Assembly (NCBI GenBank): GCA_017471085.1
Contig: JAFUWW010000010.1
Location: 6,818 to 70,817 of the forward strand
Reading direction: 5' to 3'
DNA length: 64,000 bases
From: Bacteroidales bacterium
Lineage (GTDB): Bacteria > Bacteroidota > Bacteroidia > Bacteroidales > UBA932
A model generated the notes under the pieces. That model was given only the letters and a program-made list of their open reading frames with translations. It was not told the origin of the DNA and made no database searches. Position 1 is the stretch's first letter; the number at the start of each line of letters is the position of its first letter. Below, piece after piece: positions 53,295 to 60,022 of this stretch. The position numbers were made by a program, and so were the translations under genes.

Positions 53295-54061
53295 ATTTAC
53301 AGAGATTCAACGAAGTAATGGATGCCCTTGAGCGGGGCGAAGTCCGAGTGGCCGAAAAGGTGGACGGAGAGTGGAAGGTGAACAAGTGGGTGAAAGAGGT
53401 GATTCTCTCCGGCTTCAGGCTGGGAGCCATCAAGGATATGTCCCAGGGGCAGTTCCCTTATTTTGACAAGGATACATTCCCCGTGCGGGGGTTCACCGAG
53501 GCCAACGGGGTCCGCATCGTCCCCGGCGGCAGCAGCATCCGGCGCGGGGCTTATCTGGCTCCCGGCAGCATCGTGATGCCCCCGGCGTATGTGAACGTGG
53601 GTGCCTATGTGGGCGAGGGGACGATGGTGGACAGCCACGTTACCATCGGCTCGTGCGCCCAGGTGGGAAAGCATATCCATATCTCGGCATCGACCCAAAT
53701 CGGGGGTGTGCTGGAACCTGCCGGTGCGCTGCCTACCATCATCGAGGACGGTGCTTTCGTGGGCGGAAACTGCGGCATTTACGAAGGGACGGTCGTCCAG
53801 GAAGGGGCCGTGATTGCCTCCGGGGTCATCATTACCTCTTCCACGGCCATCTTCGACGCCACCACCGGTGAATTCATCCGCCGCAATGCCGACGGCCGGA
53901 TCGTGGTGCCCCGCGGCGCCGTGGTGGTGAGCGGGTCCAAGCCCATCGTCCGAGACGGGAAGCCGCTGGAGAGCGGCGTGCACCTGTACTGCCCGGTGAT
54001 CGTGAAGTATCGCGACGAAAAGACTGCCGGCAGCGTTCACCTGGAAGACCTGCTGCGGTAG
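53282..54061 (+). CDS. dapD: 2,3,4,5-tetrahydropyridine-2,6-dicarboxylate N-succinyltransferase
   Basis: 259 residues of left-handed beta-helix: hexapeptide repeats run through AYLAPGSIVMPPAYVNVGAYVGEGTMVDSHVTIGSCAQVGKHIHISASTQIGGV. GRIVVPRGAVVVSGSKP is typical of DapD. The enzyme succinylates tetrahydrodipicolinate, so this organism uses the succinylase branch of diaminopimelate synthesis rather than the DapL or Ddh shortcuts. It overlaps dapA by 13 bases. Confidence 0.93.
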   Translation: MEEINLQRFNEVMDALERGEVRVAEKVDGEWKVNKWVKEVILSGFRLGAIKDMSQGQFPYFDKDTFPVRGFTEANGVRIVPGGSSIRRGAYLAPGSIVMPPAYVNVGAYVGEGTMVDSHVTIGSCAQVGKHIHISASTQIGGVLEPAGALPTIIEDGAFVGGNCGIYEGTVVQEGAVIASGVIITSSTAIFDATTGEFIRRNADGRIVVPRGAVVVSGSKPIVRDGKPLESGVHLYCPVIVKYRDEKTAGSVHLEDLLR

Positions 54062-54081
54062 GCCTGCACGGGGGAGCCTTC

Positions 54082-54146
54082 GTCATACTGAACAGACCCC
54101 CGTCATTCTGAACGAACCCCCGTCATTCTGAACGAAGTGAAGAATC
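54082..54146 (+). repeat. GTCAT/ATC repeat array between dapD and asd
   Basis: Two 20-base partial copies (54102-54121 begins GTCATTCTGAACGAACC; 54082-54101 begins GTCATACTGAACAGACC) then a full 25-base copy (54122-54146) from GTCATTCTGAACG to GAAGAATC whose arms ATTCT/AGAAT pair. The architecture is the same as at 42966 and 55404, with different arms. Confidence 0.75.
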
Positions 54147-54169
54147 TTAATCAATAAAACGGACTGATT

Positions 54170-55159
54170 ATGAAAGTAGCTGTTGTAGGAGCCACCGGCC
54201 TGGTGGGCTCAAAAATGATGGAAGTGCTGGAAGAGAGGCATTTCCCGGTCACCGAACTGCTGCCGGTGGCATCGTCCCGGTCCTGGGGCAAGAAAGTGAC
54301 CTTCCAAGGGAAGGAATGGACGGTGATGAGTGCCGACGAGGCCATCGCCCAAGGTCCCGTGCTGGCCCTGTTCAGCGCCGGCGGAGCCACTTCCGGAGAA
54401 CTGGCCCCCAAGTTCGCCGCGGCAGGCTGCTACGTAGTGGACAATTCCTCTTTCTGGCGCATGTTCCCCGCCGTTCCCCTGGTGGTGCCGGAAATCAATG
54501 CCGATGTCCTCACCCGCGAAGACCACATCATTGCCAACCCCAACTGCTCCACCATCCAGATGGTGCTGCCCCTGGCCCCGTTGCACCGGGCCTATGGCAT
54601 CAGGCGCATCGTCGTGAGCACGTACCAGAGCGTGACAGGCGCCGGGCAGAAAGGCATCGAGCAGCTGGAAGCCGAAAGGGGCGGAGGATCGGGTTCCAAG
54701 TTCCCGCATCCCATCGACATGAACGTAATTCCGCATATTGACTCCTTCCTGCCGGACGGTTACACCAAGGAGGAGATGAAGATGGTGAACGAAACCCGGA
54801 AAATCCTGCGGGATGAGTCCATCGCCGTTTCCGCCACCACGGTGCGCGTACCTGTGAAAGGCGGCCACTCCGAAAGCGTGAACATCGAATTCCAGAAGCC
54901 TTTTGAACTGGCCGATGTCCGCAGGCTCATGGCCGATATGCCGGGAGTGGTAGTCCGCGACAACCCTTCGGAAAACATCTATCCCATGCCGCTGTACGCC
55001 TGGGGCAAGGACGATGTGTTCGTTGGCCGCATCCGCCGCGACCCGTCCGTGGAGAACGGCCTCAACCTGTGGTGCGTCTCGGATAATATCCGAAAAGGCG
55101 CCGCCACCAATGCCGTGCAGATCGCCGAAGTGCTTCTGCAAAACGGCTGGCTGGGCTAG
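54170..55159 (+). CDS. asd: Aspartate-semialdehyde dehydrogenase
   Basis: 329 residues. The Rossmann start GATGLVGSKMMEVL, the catalytic Cys in NPNCSTIQMV, VSTYQSVTGAGQKG, and the catalytic His in VPVKGGHSESVN are all in place. It reduces aspartyl phosphate to the semialdehyde, the branch point between DapA and the homoserine route of ThrA, both encoded here. It is 24 bases after the repeat array; no good promoter was seen, so it may be co-transcribed with dapA-dapD. Confidence 0.95.
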   Translation: MKVAVVGATGLVGSKMMEVLEERHFPVTELLPVASSRSWGKKVTFQGKEWTVMSADEAIAQGPVLALFSAGGATSGELAPKFAAAGCYVVDNSSFWRMFPAVPLVVPEINADVLTREDHIIANPNCSTIQMVLPLAPLHRAYGIRRIVVSTYQSVTGAGQKGIEQLEAERGGGSGSKFPHPIDMNVIPHIDSFLPDGYTKEEMKMVNETRKILRDESIAVSATTVRVPVKGGHSESVNIEFQKPFELADVRRLMADMPGVVVRDNPSENIYPMPLYAWGKDDVFVGRIRRDPSVENGLNLWCVSDNIRKGAATNAVQIAEVLLQNGWLG

Positions 55160-55190
55160 CCGCGGCGTTTTCATTTGGAAATGGATTGAT

Positions 55191-56282
55191 ATGGATTTTG
55201 ATTTTTTCAGACAGCTGCTGGAGTTTGATTCCACTTCCGGAAGGGAGAGGGAGGTGGCGATGTGGCTGCTGAACAGGCTGGAAGCGCCTGATAAACAGTC
55301 GTTTGAGGTTGGAGACGGCACGCTGAATCTCTTATTCAGCTGGGGCAGGCCGAAAGTGGTGTTCTGTTCCCACATGGACACGGTTCCGCCCTACATTCCG
55401 CCGGTCATGCCTTCCGCTCTGTCTGTCACGCCTTCCGTTCAGTCTGTCATGCCCGGCTCTGACCGGGCATCGGACGCGGTGATTACCGGTCGGGGCAGCT
55501 GTGATGCGAAGGGGCAGGTTTTTGCGCTTTATACCGCTTGCAAACAGCTTGAGGCCGAGGGATTTACGGACTTCGGACTGCTTTTGCTTTCGGGCGAGGA
55601 GACCGGTTCGTGGGGGGCCAAGGCTTTTTCCGGGACGGGCTTTGAGGCTCCTTTCCTGATTATCGGCGAGCCGACGGAGAACAAGATGGTATCGGCCTCC
55701 AAAGGAACGAAATCCTACAATCTCAAGTTTACCGGCGAGGCTTTCCATTCCGGTTATCCGCAGTACGGGGTGAGCGCCGTAGATTTGTTCAACCGGTTTT
55801 ATAATGCACTGAAGGAGAAGGATTTCGGCCTGGATCCGGAACTGGGGGAGACTACTTGGAACATCGGCCTGCTGCGCAGCGACAATCCGCAGAACATCCT
55901 TTCTCCTGAGCTGAGTTGCCGGCTGTATTTCCGGACTACTTTCGTTTCACACCAGGCCGTACAGGACTGGATGCAGGAGATGGCCGGTCAAGCCGGTCAT
56001 GACGTCACCGGGCGTCTTGACATCACTCCGAACGGCTCCGGCGACCAGCCGGCGCACTATGTGACGCTGCCCGGGTTCCCCAGCGGGCCGGTGGCTTTCG
56101 GCAGCGATGCTCCGCACCTTACAGGCTTCGGGCACAAGATCATCTGCGGTCCCGGTTCCATCCGCCATGCCCACCGGGCCGACGAGCAGGTGCTGGTGGG
56201 CGATCTGGAAACGGCGGTGGAGCAGTACGTCCGCATGTACCATTGCCTGGTGGAGCCTAACCATCTGACAATCAGCGTTTAA
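55191..56282 (+). CDS. M20 family deacylase (ArgE/DapE-like) with two in-frame repeat insertions
   Basis: 363 residues. HMDTVPPYIPP (Zn His and Asp), GRGSCDAKGQ (bridging Asp), SGEETGSWGAK (base Glu and Zn Glu), GEPTENKM (Zn Glu) and a final Zn His in CGPGSIRHAHRADE mark M20 di-zinc deacylases. Given dapA, dapD and dapB on both sides, succinyl-diaminopimelate desuccinylase (DapE) is the likely role; ArgE-like acetylornithine deacetylase is the alternative. About 25 extra residues split HMDTVPPYIPP from GRGSCDAKG, and another 15 (MAGQAGHDVTGRLDI) lie in the lid domain; both are encoded by palindromic repeats. ATG 55191 is the first plausible start after asd. Confidence 0.85.
   Translation: MDFDFFRQLLEFDSTSGREREVAMWLLNRLEAPDKQSFEVGDGTLNLLFSWGRPKVVFCSHMDTVPPYIPPVMPSALSVTPSVQSVMPGSDRASDAVITGRGSCDAKGQVFALYTACKQLEAEGFTDFGLLLLSGEETGSWGAKAFSGTGFEAPFLIIGEPTENKMVSASKGTKSYNLKFTGEAFHSGYPQYGVSAVDLFNRFYNALKEKDFGLDPELGETTWNIGLLRSDNPQNILSPELSCRLYFRTTFVSHQAVQDWMQEMAGQAGHDVTGRLDITPNGSGDQPAHYVTLPGFPSGPVAFGSDAPHLTGFGHKIICGPGSIRHAHRADEQVLVGDLETAVEQYVRMYHCLVEPNHLTISV
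55404..55471 (+). repeat. GTCAT/ATC repeat array inside the M20 gene (first insertion)
   Basis: Two 21-base partial copies (55404-55424 begins GTCATGCCTTCCG; 55425-55445 begins GTCACGCCTTCCG) then a full 26-base palindrome (55446-55471, begins GTCATGCCCGG, ends CCGGGCATC). Read in frame as VMPSALS-VTPSVQS-VMPGSDRAS, a seven-residue repeat. Confidence 0.85.
55979..56024. repeat. GTCAT/ATC palindromic repeat pair inside the M20 gene (second insertion)
   Basis: A 25-base copy (55979-56003, begins GATGGCCGGTC, ends CCGGTCATGAC) abuts a 21-base copy (56004-56024, begins GTCACCGGGC, ends TTGACATC) in divergent orientation, as upstream of clpB. Read in frame. Confidence 0.7.
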
Positions 56283-56289
56283 CGTGAGT

Positions 56290-56317
56290 TCCCTGTGTGT
56301 CCGGAGACGCACAGGGA
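56290..56317. repeat. Hairpin of the TTCCTGTG family (copy 2)
   Basis: TCCCTGTGTGTC (56290-56301) pairs with GACGCACAGGGA (56306-56317), 12 bp with one T-G pair and a 4-base loop CGGA. Same core as the hairpin at 34402-34449. It is located between the M20 gene and dapB. Confidence 0.7.
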
Positions 56318-56363
56318 CATATAGTAAAGAGTTAATAAACAATCAATTAGCCTCCACGGAACT

Positions 56364-57026
56364 ATGATCAAAGTGATTATCAGTGGCTACGGAAAGATGG
56401 GCCACATGATCGAGAAGGTGCTCCAGGAGCGGGGCATTGAGCTGGTGGAAGCCAGCGAGGATATCTGCGGAACGGATCCGGAAGTGGCCAAAGAGTGCGT
56501 GTGCATCGATTTCACCATGCCGGATGCCTTCCGGGCCAATTACCCTTTCATTGCCAAGCACTTCAAGGCAGCGGTGGTGGGTACGACGGGCTGGAATGAT
56601 ATCCGGGCCGATGTTTTCCGCGCCTTCGAGGAAGCCGGTACGCCGCTGATCTACGCCTCCAATTTCTCATTGGGAGTGAACGCCCTTTTTGCCGCCGTGA
56701 AAAAGGCCTGCGAACTGCTCAAGGGTGCCGGGTACACGCCGTCCATCGAAGAAATCCACCATATCCACAAGCTGGACGCTCCCTCCGGAACGGCCAAGAC
56801 CCTGGGCCAGCTGGTGGAGGCCGGACTGGGTGCGGCGCCGGAAATCACCTCTGTCAGAGAAGGGGAAGTTCCTGGTATCCATACGCTTACTCTTAAATCG
56901 GCCTGTGACGAAATAACCCTCCGGCACGAGGCGTTTTCCCGTGAAGGCTTTGCCGTGGGTGCCGTGGTGGCCGCCACCCTCACCGAAGGCTTGAAAGGGG
57001 TCCACGAATTTGGGGAACTGTTATGA
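56364..57026 (+). CDS. dapB: 4-hydroxy-tetrahydrodipicolinate reductase
   Basis: 220 residues, shorter than the E. coli enzyme (273) but normal for Bacteroidota. The Rossmann loop SGYGKMGHMIEKVL, VGTTGW, ASNFSLGVN, and the catalytic block EIHHIHKLDAPSGTAKTL are clear. It reduces the DapA product with NAD(P)H. The leader is A/T-rich and follows a hairpin; no clear -7 element. Confidence 0.94.
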   Translation: MIKVIISGYGKMGHMIEKVLQERGIELVEASEDICGTDPEVAKECVCIDFTMPDAFRANYPFIAKHFKAAVVGTTGWNDIRADVFRAFEEAGTPLIYASNFSLGVNALFAAVKKACELLKGAGYTPSIEEIHHIHKLDAPSGTAKTLGQLVEAGLGAAPEITSVREGEVPGIHTLTLKSACDEITLRHEAFSREGFAVGAVVAATLTEGLKGVHEFGELL

Positions 57027-57101
57027 GAAGCTCCCTTCTCATCATCGCCGTCCTAGTGACACATCTGCAAAAAGCCGCCGGAACATAAGATAAATTATTG
57101 C

Positions 57102-57109
57102 TATCTTTG
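57102..57109 (+). promoter_or_regulatory. thrA promoter -7 element TATCTTTG
   Basis: Perfect match, seven bases before ATG 57117, predicting a very short leader. Confidence 0.6.
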
Positions 57110-57116
57110 CGGTACT

Positions 57117-59183
57117 ATGTATCGTGTACTGAAATTCGGCGGGTCCTCGGTGGCTTCCGCAACTAATATTTCCCGGGTGCTGGATCTCGTGGGAAAAGAG
57201 GCGGCCAAAGGCCGCGTAGTGCTGGTATGCAGCGCAATCAGCGGCTGCACGGACGCGTTGCTGCAAATGGCCGACGGGGATTTCTCGGGGCTGGATGCGC
57301 TCCGTGGCAGGCACCGGGACATGGTTACCCGGCTGTTTACCGGTTTGGAGCGGAAAAGCGTGATGGAGAAGACCGAAGCCTTGTTTGAAGAAATGCTCAA
57401 GGCCCCGGACCCGGAAAAGGTCACCTACGGAGAAATCTTTTCCACCACCATCCTTTCCGCCAAACTGGAGGCCGACGGTTACCGCACCCAGTGGCTGGAT
57501 TCCCGCAGGCTGATCATCAAGGGAAACCTTCCTCTTACTTACCGGAACATCGAGGCGGCTGTGGCGGACAATGCCTCGGACATCTTTGTGGCGCCGGGCT
57601 TCGTCTGCGGCACGCCGGAAGGCGGGGTGGATACGCTCGGCCGTGGCGGATCGGATTACAGCGCAGCCCTTTATGCGGCCGCCCTGCATGCCGACAGTCT
57701 CCAGATCTGGACGGACGTCCCCGGTATCATGACCACCAATCCGAAGCAGGTGTCCCGGGCCAGGACCATTCCTGAAATGACGTACCGGAGCGCCCTGGAA
57801 ATGGCCTCCCACGGGGCCAAGGTGCTGTATGCTCCCACCGTGGCTCCGGCCATGGAGGCCGGCATCGCCATCGAAATCCTCAACAGTTTCGCCCCCGAAA
57901 GCGGCAAGACCGTGATATCGGCCCGGGCTCGGGAAAGCGGGACGGTGGGGATCGCTTCCCGCAGCGCAGGAAGCGTCGTGGAGGTGTGCCTTGTGGGCAG
58001 CACGGCGGTAAAAGAGGCGGAATCCGCCCTGGCGGAAGCCGGCATCGCCCCGCTCCGGATTTGGGAAGAGGACGGGAACGTACTGCTGACCGTGCGTCCG
58101 GCCGTGGAAGTTTCCGCGCTGCGGGCGCTTCACCGCGCATTTTTCGAAACGGTGCCGGTAGAGCAGGTGAACCTTTTCGTGGCCGGGTACGGCGCCGTCG
58201 GGAAGGCGCTGGTAAAGCTTGTTGGGGACAGCGCGCAGGCAGTCAGGGAGCGTACCGGCAAGCATTTGAGGATCGTAGGCCTGGCCAACAGCCGGCAATA
58301 TGGAATCGACCTTGGCGGAAAGCCGGAAATCGGCACGGAAGGCGATTATATCCAGGCTGTCCTGGAAACGGCTCCCAAGGGCTCTCTCTTCGTGGATGCG
58401 ACAAGCAGCGAGACCATCTGCCGGCGGTACTGCGAGCTGCTGAAGGCAGGGATAGGCATCGTCTCCTCCAACCGGCGGTCTTTCGCCGGGAGTTTTACGG
58501 ACTATGCCGCCATGCGCCTGGCAGCCCGTGAGAACGGCGTTCCGCTCCGGTACGAGACTACGGTGGGTGCGGCGCTGCCAATCCTGGATTCCATCGCGCG
58601 CGGGGCCAACAGCTGCGACGAAGTCCTTTCCATCGAAGCCGTGGTCTCCTGTACGTTGAACCAGATTCTGAGCGATTACCGGCCCGGGGGCGAATCCCTT
58701 TCGGCCATGGTCCGGAAGGCGCAGGCCGCCGGCCTTACCGAACCGGACCCGCGTCTGGACCTGGGCGGGAAAGATGCCTTGCGCAAACTTCTCATCCTGG
58801 CCCGGGAGGCGGGCATCCCGCTGGAAGAGTCCCAGGTAAAAGTGTATCCCATCGTCCCGCCGGAACTGCTGCAGGGCAGTCTCGAAGCCTTCTACGACGG
58901 ACTGGAAGCCTATGAGCCCCGATGGTCGCAGGAGGTCCTGCAGGCGGAGCAGCAAGGTTTCCGGCGCCGTTTCGTGGCCTCTTTGGTCAAGACCGGGCAG
59001 GGATACGAAGCCGGCATCGGCCTCAAAAATGTGGCTCCCGTACATCCGGCCTACCATCTCCGCGGGACGGAAAATGCCATTATCCTGCGCAGTGCCTTCC
59101 ATCCCTACCCGCTCGTAATCCAGGGCCCCGGAGAAGGCGCCCGTGAGGCAGCTTCCAGCATTCTGAACGATATTGTCCGATAA
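57117..59183 (+). CDS. thrA: Bifunctional aspartate kinase / homoserine dehydrogenase, shortened regulatory region
   Basis: 688 residues; bacterial ThrA usually has about 810-820. Residues 1-260 are the kinase (VLKFGGSSVA, VAPGFVCGTPEGGVDTLGRGGSDYSAALYAAAL, VPGIMTTNPKQV). Residues 350-688 are the dehydrogenase (VAGYGAVGKALVKLV, VDATSSE, EPDPRLDLGGKDALRKLLILARE with catalytic Lys and Asp region). The regulatory section between them is only about 80 residues and seems to hold a single weak ACT-like fold; the usual VTGISSRLF segment of ACT1 is absent. Feedback control by threonine or lysine may be lost or changed. It joins the diaminopimelate cluster with its own promoter. Confidence 0.93.
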   Translation: MYRVLKFGGSSVASATNISRVLDLVGKEAAKGRVVLVCSAISGCTDALLQMADGDFSGLDALRGRHRDMVTRLFTGLERKSVMEKTEALFEEMLKAPDPEKVTYGEIFSTTILSAKLEADGYRTQWLDSRRLIIKGNLPLTYRNIEAAVADNASDIFVAPGFVCGTPEGGVDTLGRGGSDYSAALYAAALHADSLQIWTDVPGIMTTNPKQVSRARTIPEMTYRSALEMASHGAKVLYAPTVAPAMEAGIAIEILNSFAPESGKTVISARARESGTVGIASRSAGSVVEVCLVGSTAVKEAESALAEAGIAPLRIWEEDGNVLLTVRPAVEVSALRALHRAFFETVPVEQVNLFVAGYGAVGKALVKLVGDSAQAVRERTGKHLRIVGLANSRQYGIDLGGKPEIGTEGDYIQAVLETAPKGSLFVDATSSETICRRYCELLKAGIGIVSSNRRSFAGSFTDYAAMRLAARENGVPLRYETTVGAALPILDSIARGANSCDEVLSIEAVVSCTLNQILSDYRPGGESLSAMVRKAQAAGLTEPDPRLDLGGKDALRKLLILAREAGIPLEESQVKVYPIVPPELLQGSLEAFYDGLEAYEPRWSQEVLQAEQQGFRRRFVASLVKTGQGYEAGIGLKNVAPVHPAYHLRGTENAIILRSAFHPYPLVIQGPGEGAREAASSILNDIVR

Positions 59184-59189
59184 AATCGT

Positions 59190-59197
59190 TATCTTTG
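59190..59197 (+). promoter_or_regulatory. cdaA promoter -7 element TATCTTTG
   Basis: Perfect match just after the thrA stop, six bases before ATG 59204; a nearly leaderless mRNA is predicted. Confidence 0.6.
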
Positions 59198-59203
59198 CAG
59201 ACT

Positions 59204-60022
59204 ATGATTCAAATCCTGGGCATATTCGGGTTCCTGAGTTTCGGGTGGGCAGATGTGCTGGACATCCTCATGGTGGCCGCCATCATCTATTTCCTCATCC
59301 GGAGCATCCGCGGCGATTCCACCGTGCTCAACATCGTGCTGGTGCTGGTGATCCTGCTGGTGGCCCAGGCTGTGGTGTCCGGCCTGAACATGCGCATGAT
59401 GACGGCCCTGCTGAACGCCCTGCTGGACGTGGGCGTGCTGGCCCTGATCATCATCTTCCAGCCGGAAATCCGCCATGTGCTCAACCGGCTGGCCATTTCT
59501 TCCGGCCTGGCGCGCCGTACGGGCGATCTGTTCAACCGTCTGCTGGGCATCAAGGAAGAGAAACTGGGCTCCCGCTCCGTGGTAGAGCTTTCGGAGGCCG
59601 TGCGGGCCATGGCGGCCGAACATACCGGCGCTCTCATCGTTCTGCAGAAAAAGTCGGCCCTGGACGAATATATGGCCACCGGCGACCGCTTCGAGGCGGA
59701 AATCAACCGCCGTCTGGTGATGAACATTTTCTTCAAGAATTCCCCCCTGCACGACGGTGCCATGATTATCCGGGGCGACAAGATCCAGGCCGCCCGCTGC
59801 CAGCTGCCCATGACGGACCGGACGGACATCCCCGCCCATTACGGGATGCGCCACCGGGCTGCCATCGGCCTGAGCGAAAACACCGATGCCGACGTGGTGG
59901 TGGTGTCGGAGGAGACCGGCCGCATCTCTTTTGTGCATGCCGGGACCATCCGTACGGTGAAAGACTTGAAAACCCTCCGTTCCCTGGTGGGGGAGGCCAT
60001 GGCCGATGAGGAGAAGAAATGA
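59204..60022 (+). CDS. cdaA: Diadenylate cyclase CdaA
   Basis: 272 residues. Three N-terminal transmembrane helices (up to about residue 85) precede the DAC domain: SPLHDGAMII (DGA motif) and YGMRHRAAIG (RHR motif), with SEETG closing the domain. CdaA makes cyclic di-AMP from two ATP at the inner membrane; in this phylum c-di-AMP affects wall and ion balance. Its stop overlaps the mutS2 start (ATGA). ATG 59204 is preferred to a TTG three codons earlier that lies in the promoter. Confidence 0.95.
   Translation: MIQILGIFGFLSFGWADVLDILMVAAIIYFLIRSIRGDSTVLNIVLVLVILLVAQAVVSGLNMRMMTALLNALLDVGVLALIIIFQPEIRHVLNRLAISSGLARRTGDLFNRLLGIKEEKLGSRSVVELSEAVRAMAAEHTGALIVLQKKSALDEYMATGDRFEAEINRRLVMNIFFKNSPLHDGAMIIRGDKIQAARCQLPMTDRTDIPAHYGMRHRAAIGLSENTDADVVVVSEETGRISFVHAGTIRTVKDLKTLRSLVGEAMADEEKK

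Noticed and set aside
54082..54146. CRISPR-like array between dapD and asd
   Set aside because: Direct 20-base copies without spacers, closing hairpin; belongs to the palindromic repeat family.
55404..55471. CRISPR-like array of 21-base units
   Set aside because: Units abut without spacers and the last one is a full palindrome; it is inside a gene, and no cas genes are present.
57042..59102. A 686-codon minus-strand frame under thrA
   Set aside because: Antisense shadow of thrA; His/Gly/Arg-rich with no domain. The same holds for long antisense frames under clpB (17342-18895), the C69 gene (21890-23680), the outer-membrane barrel gene (46547-48601) and aspS (38078-39811).
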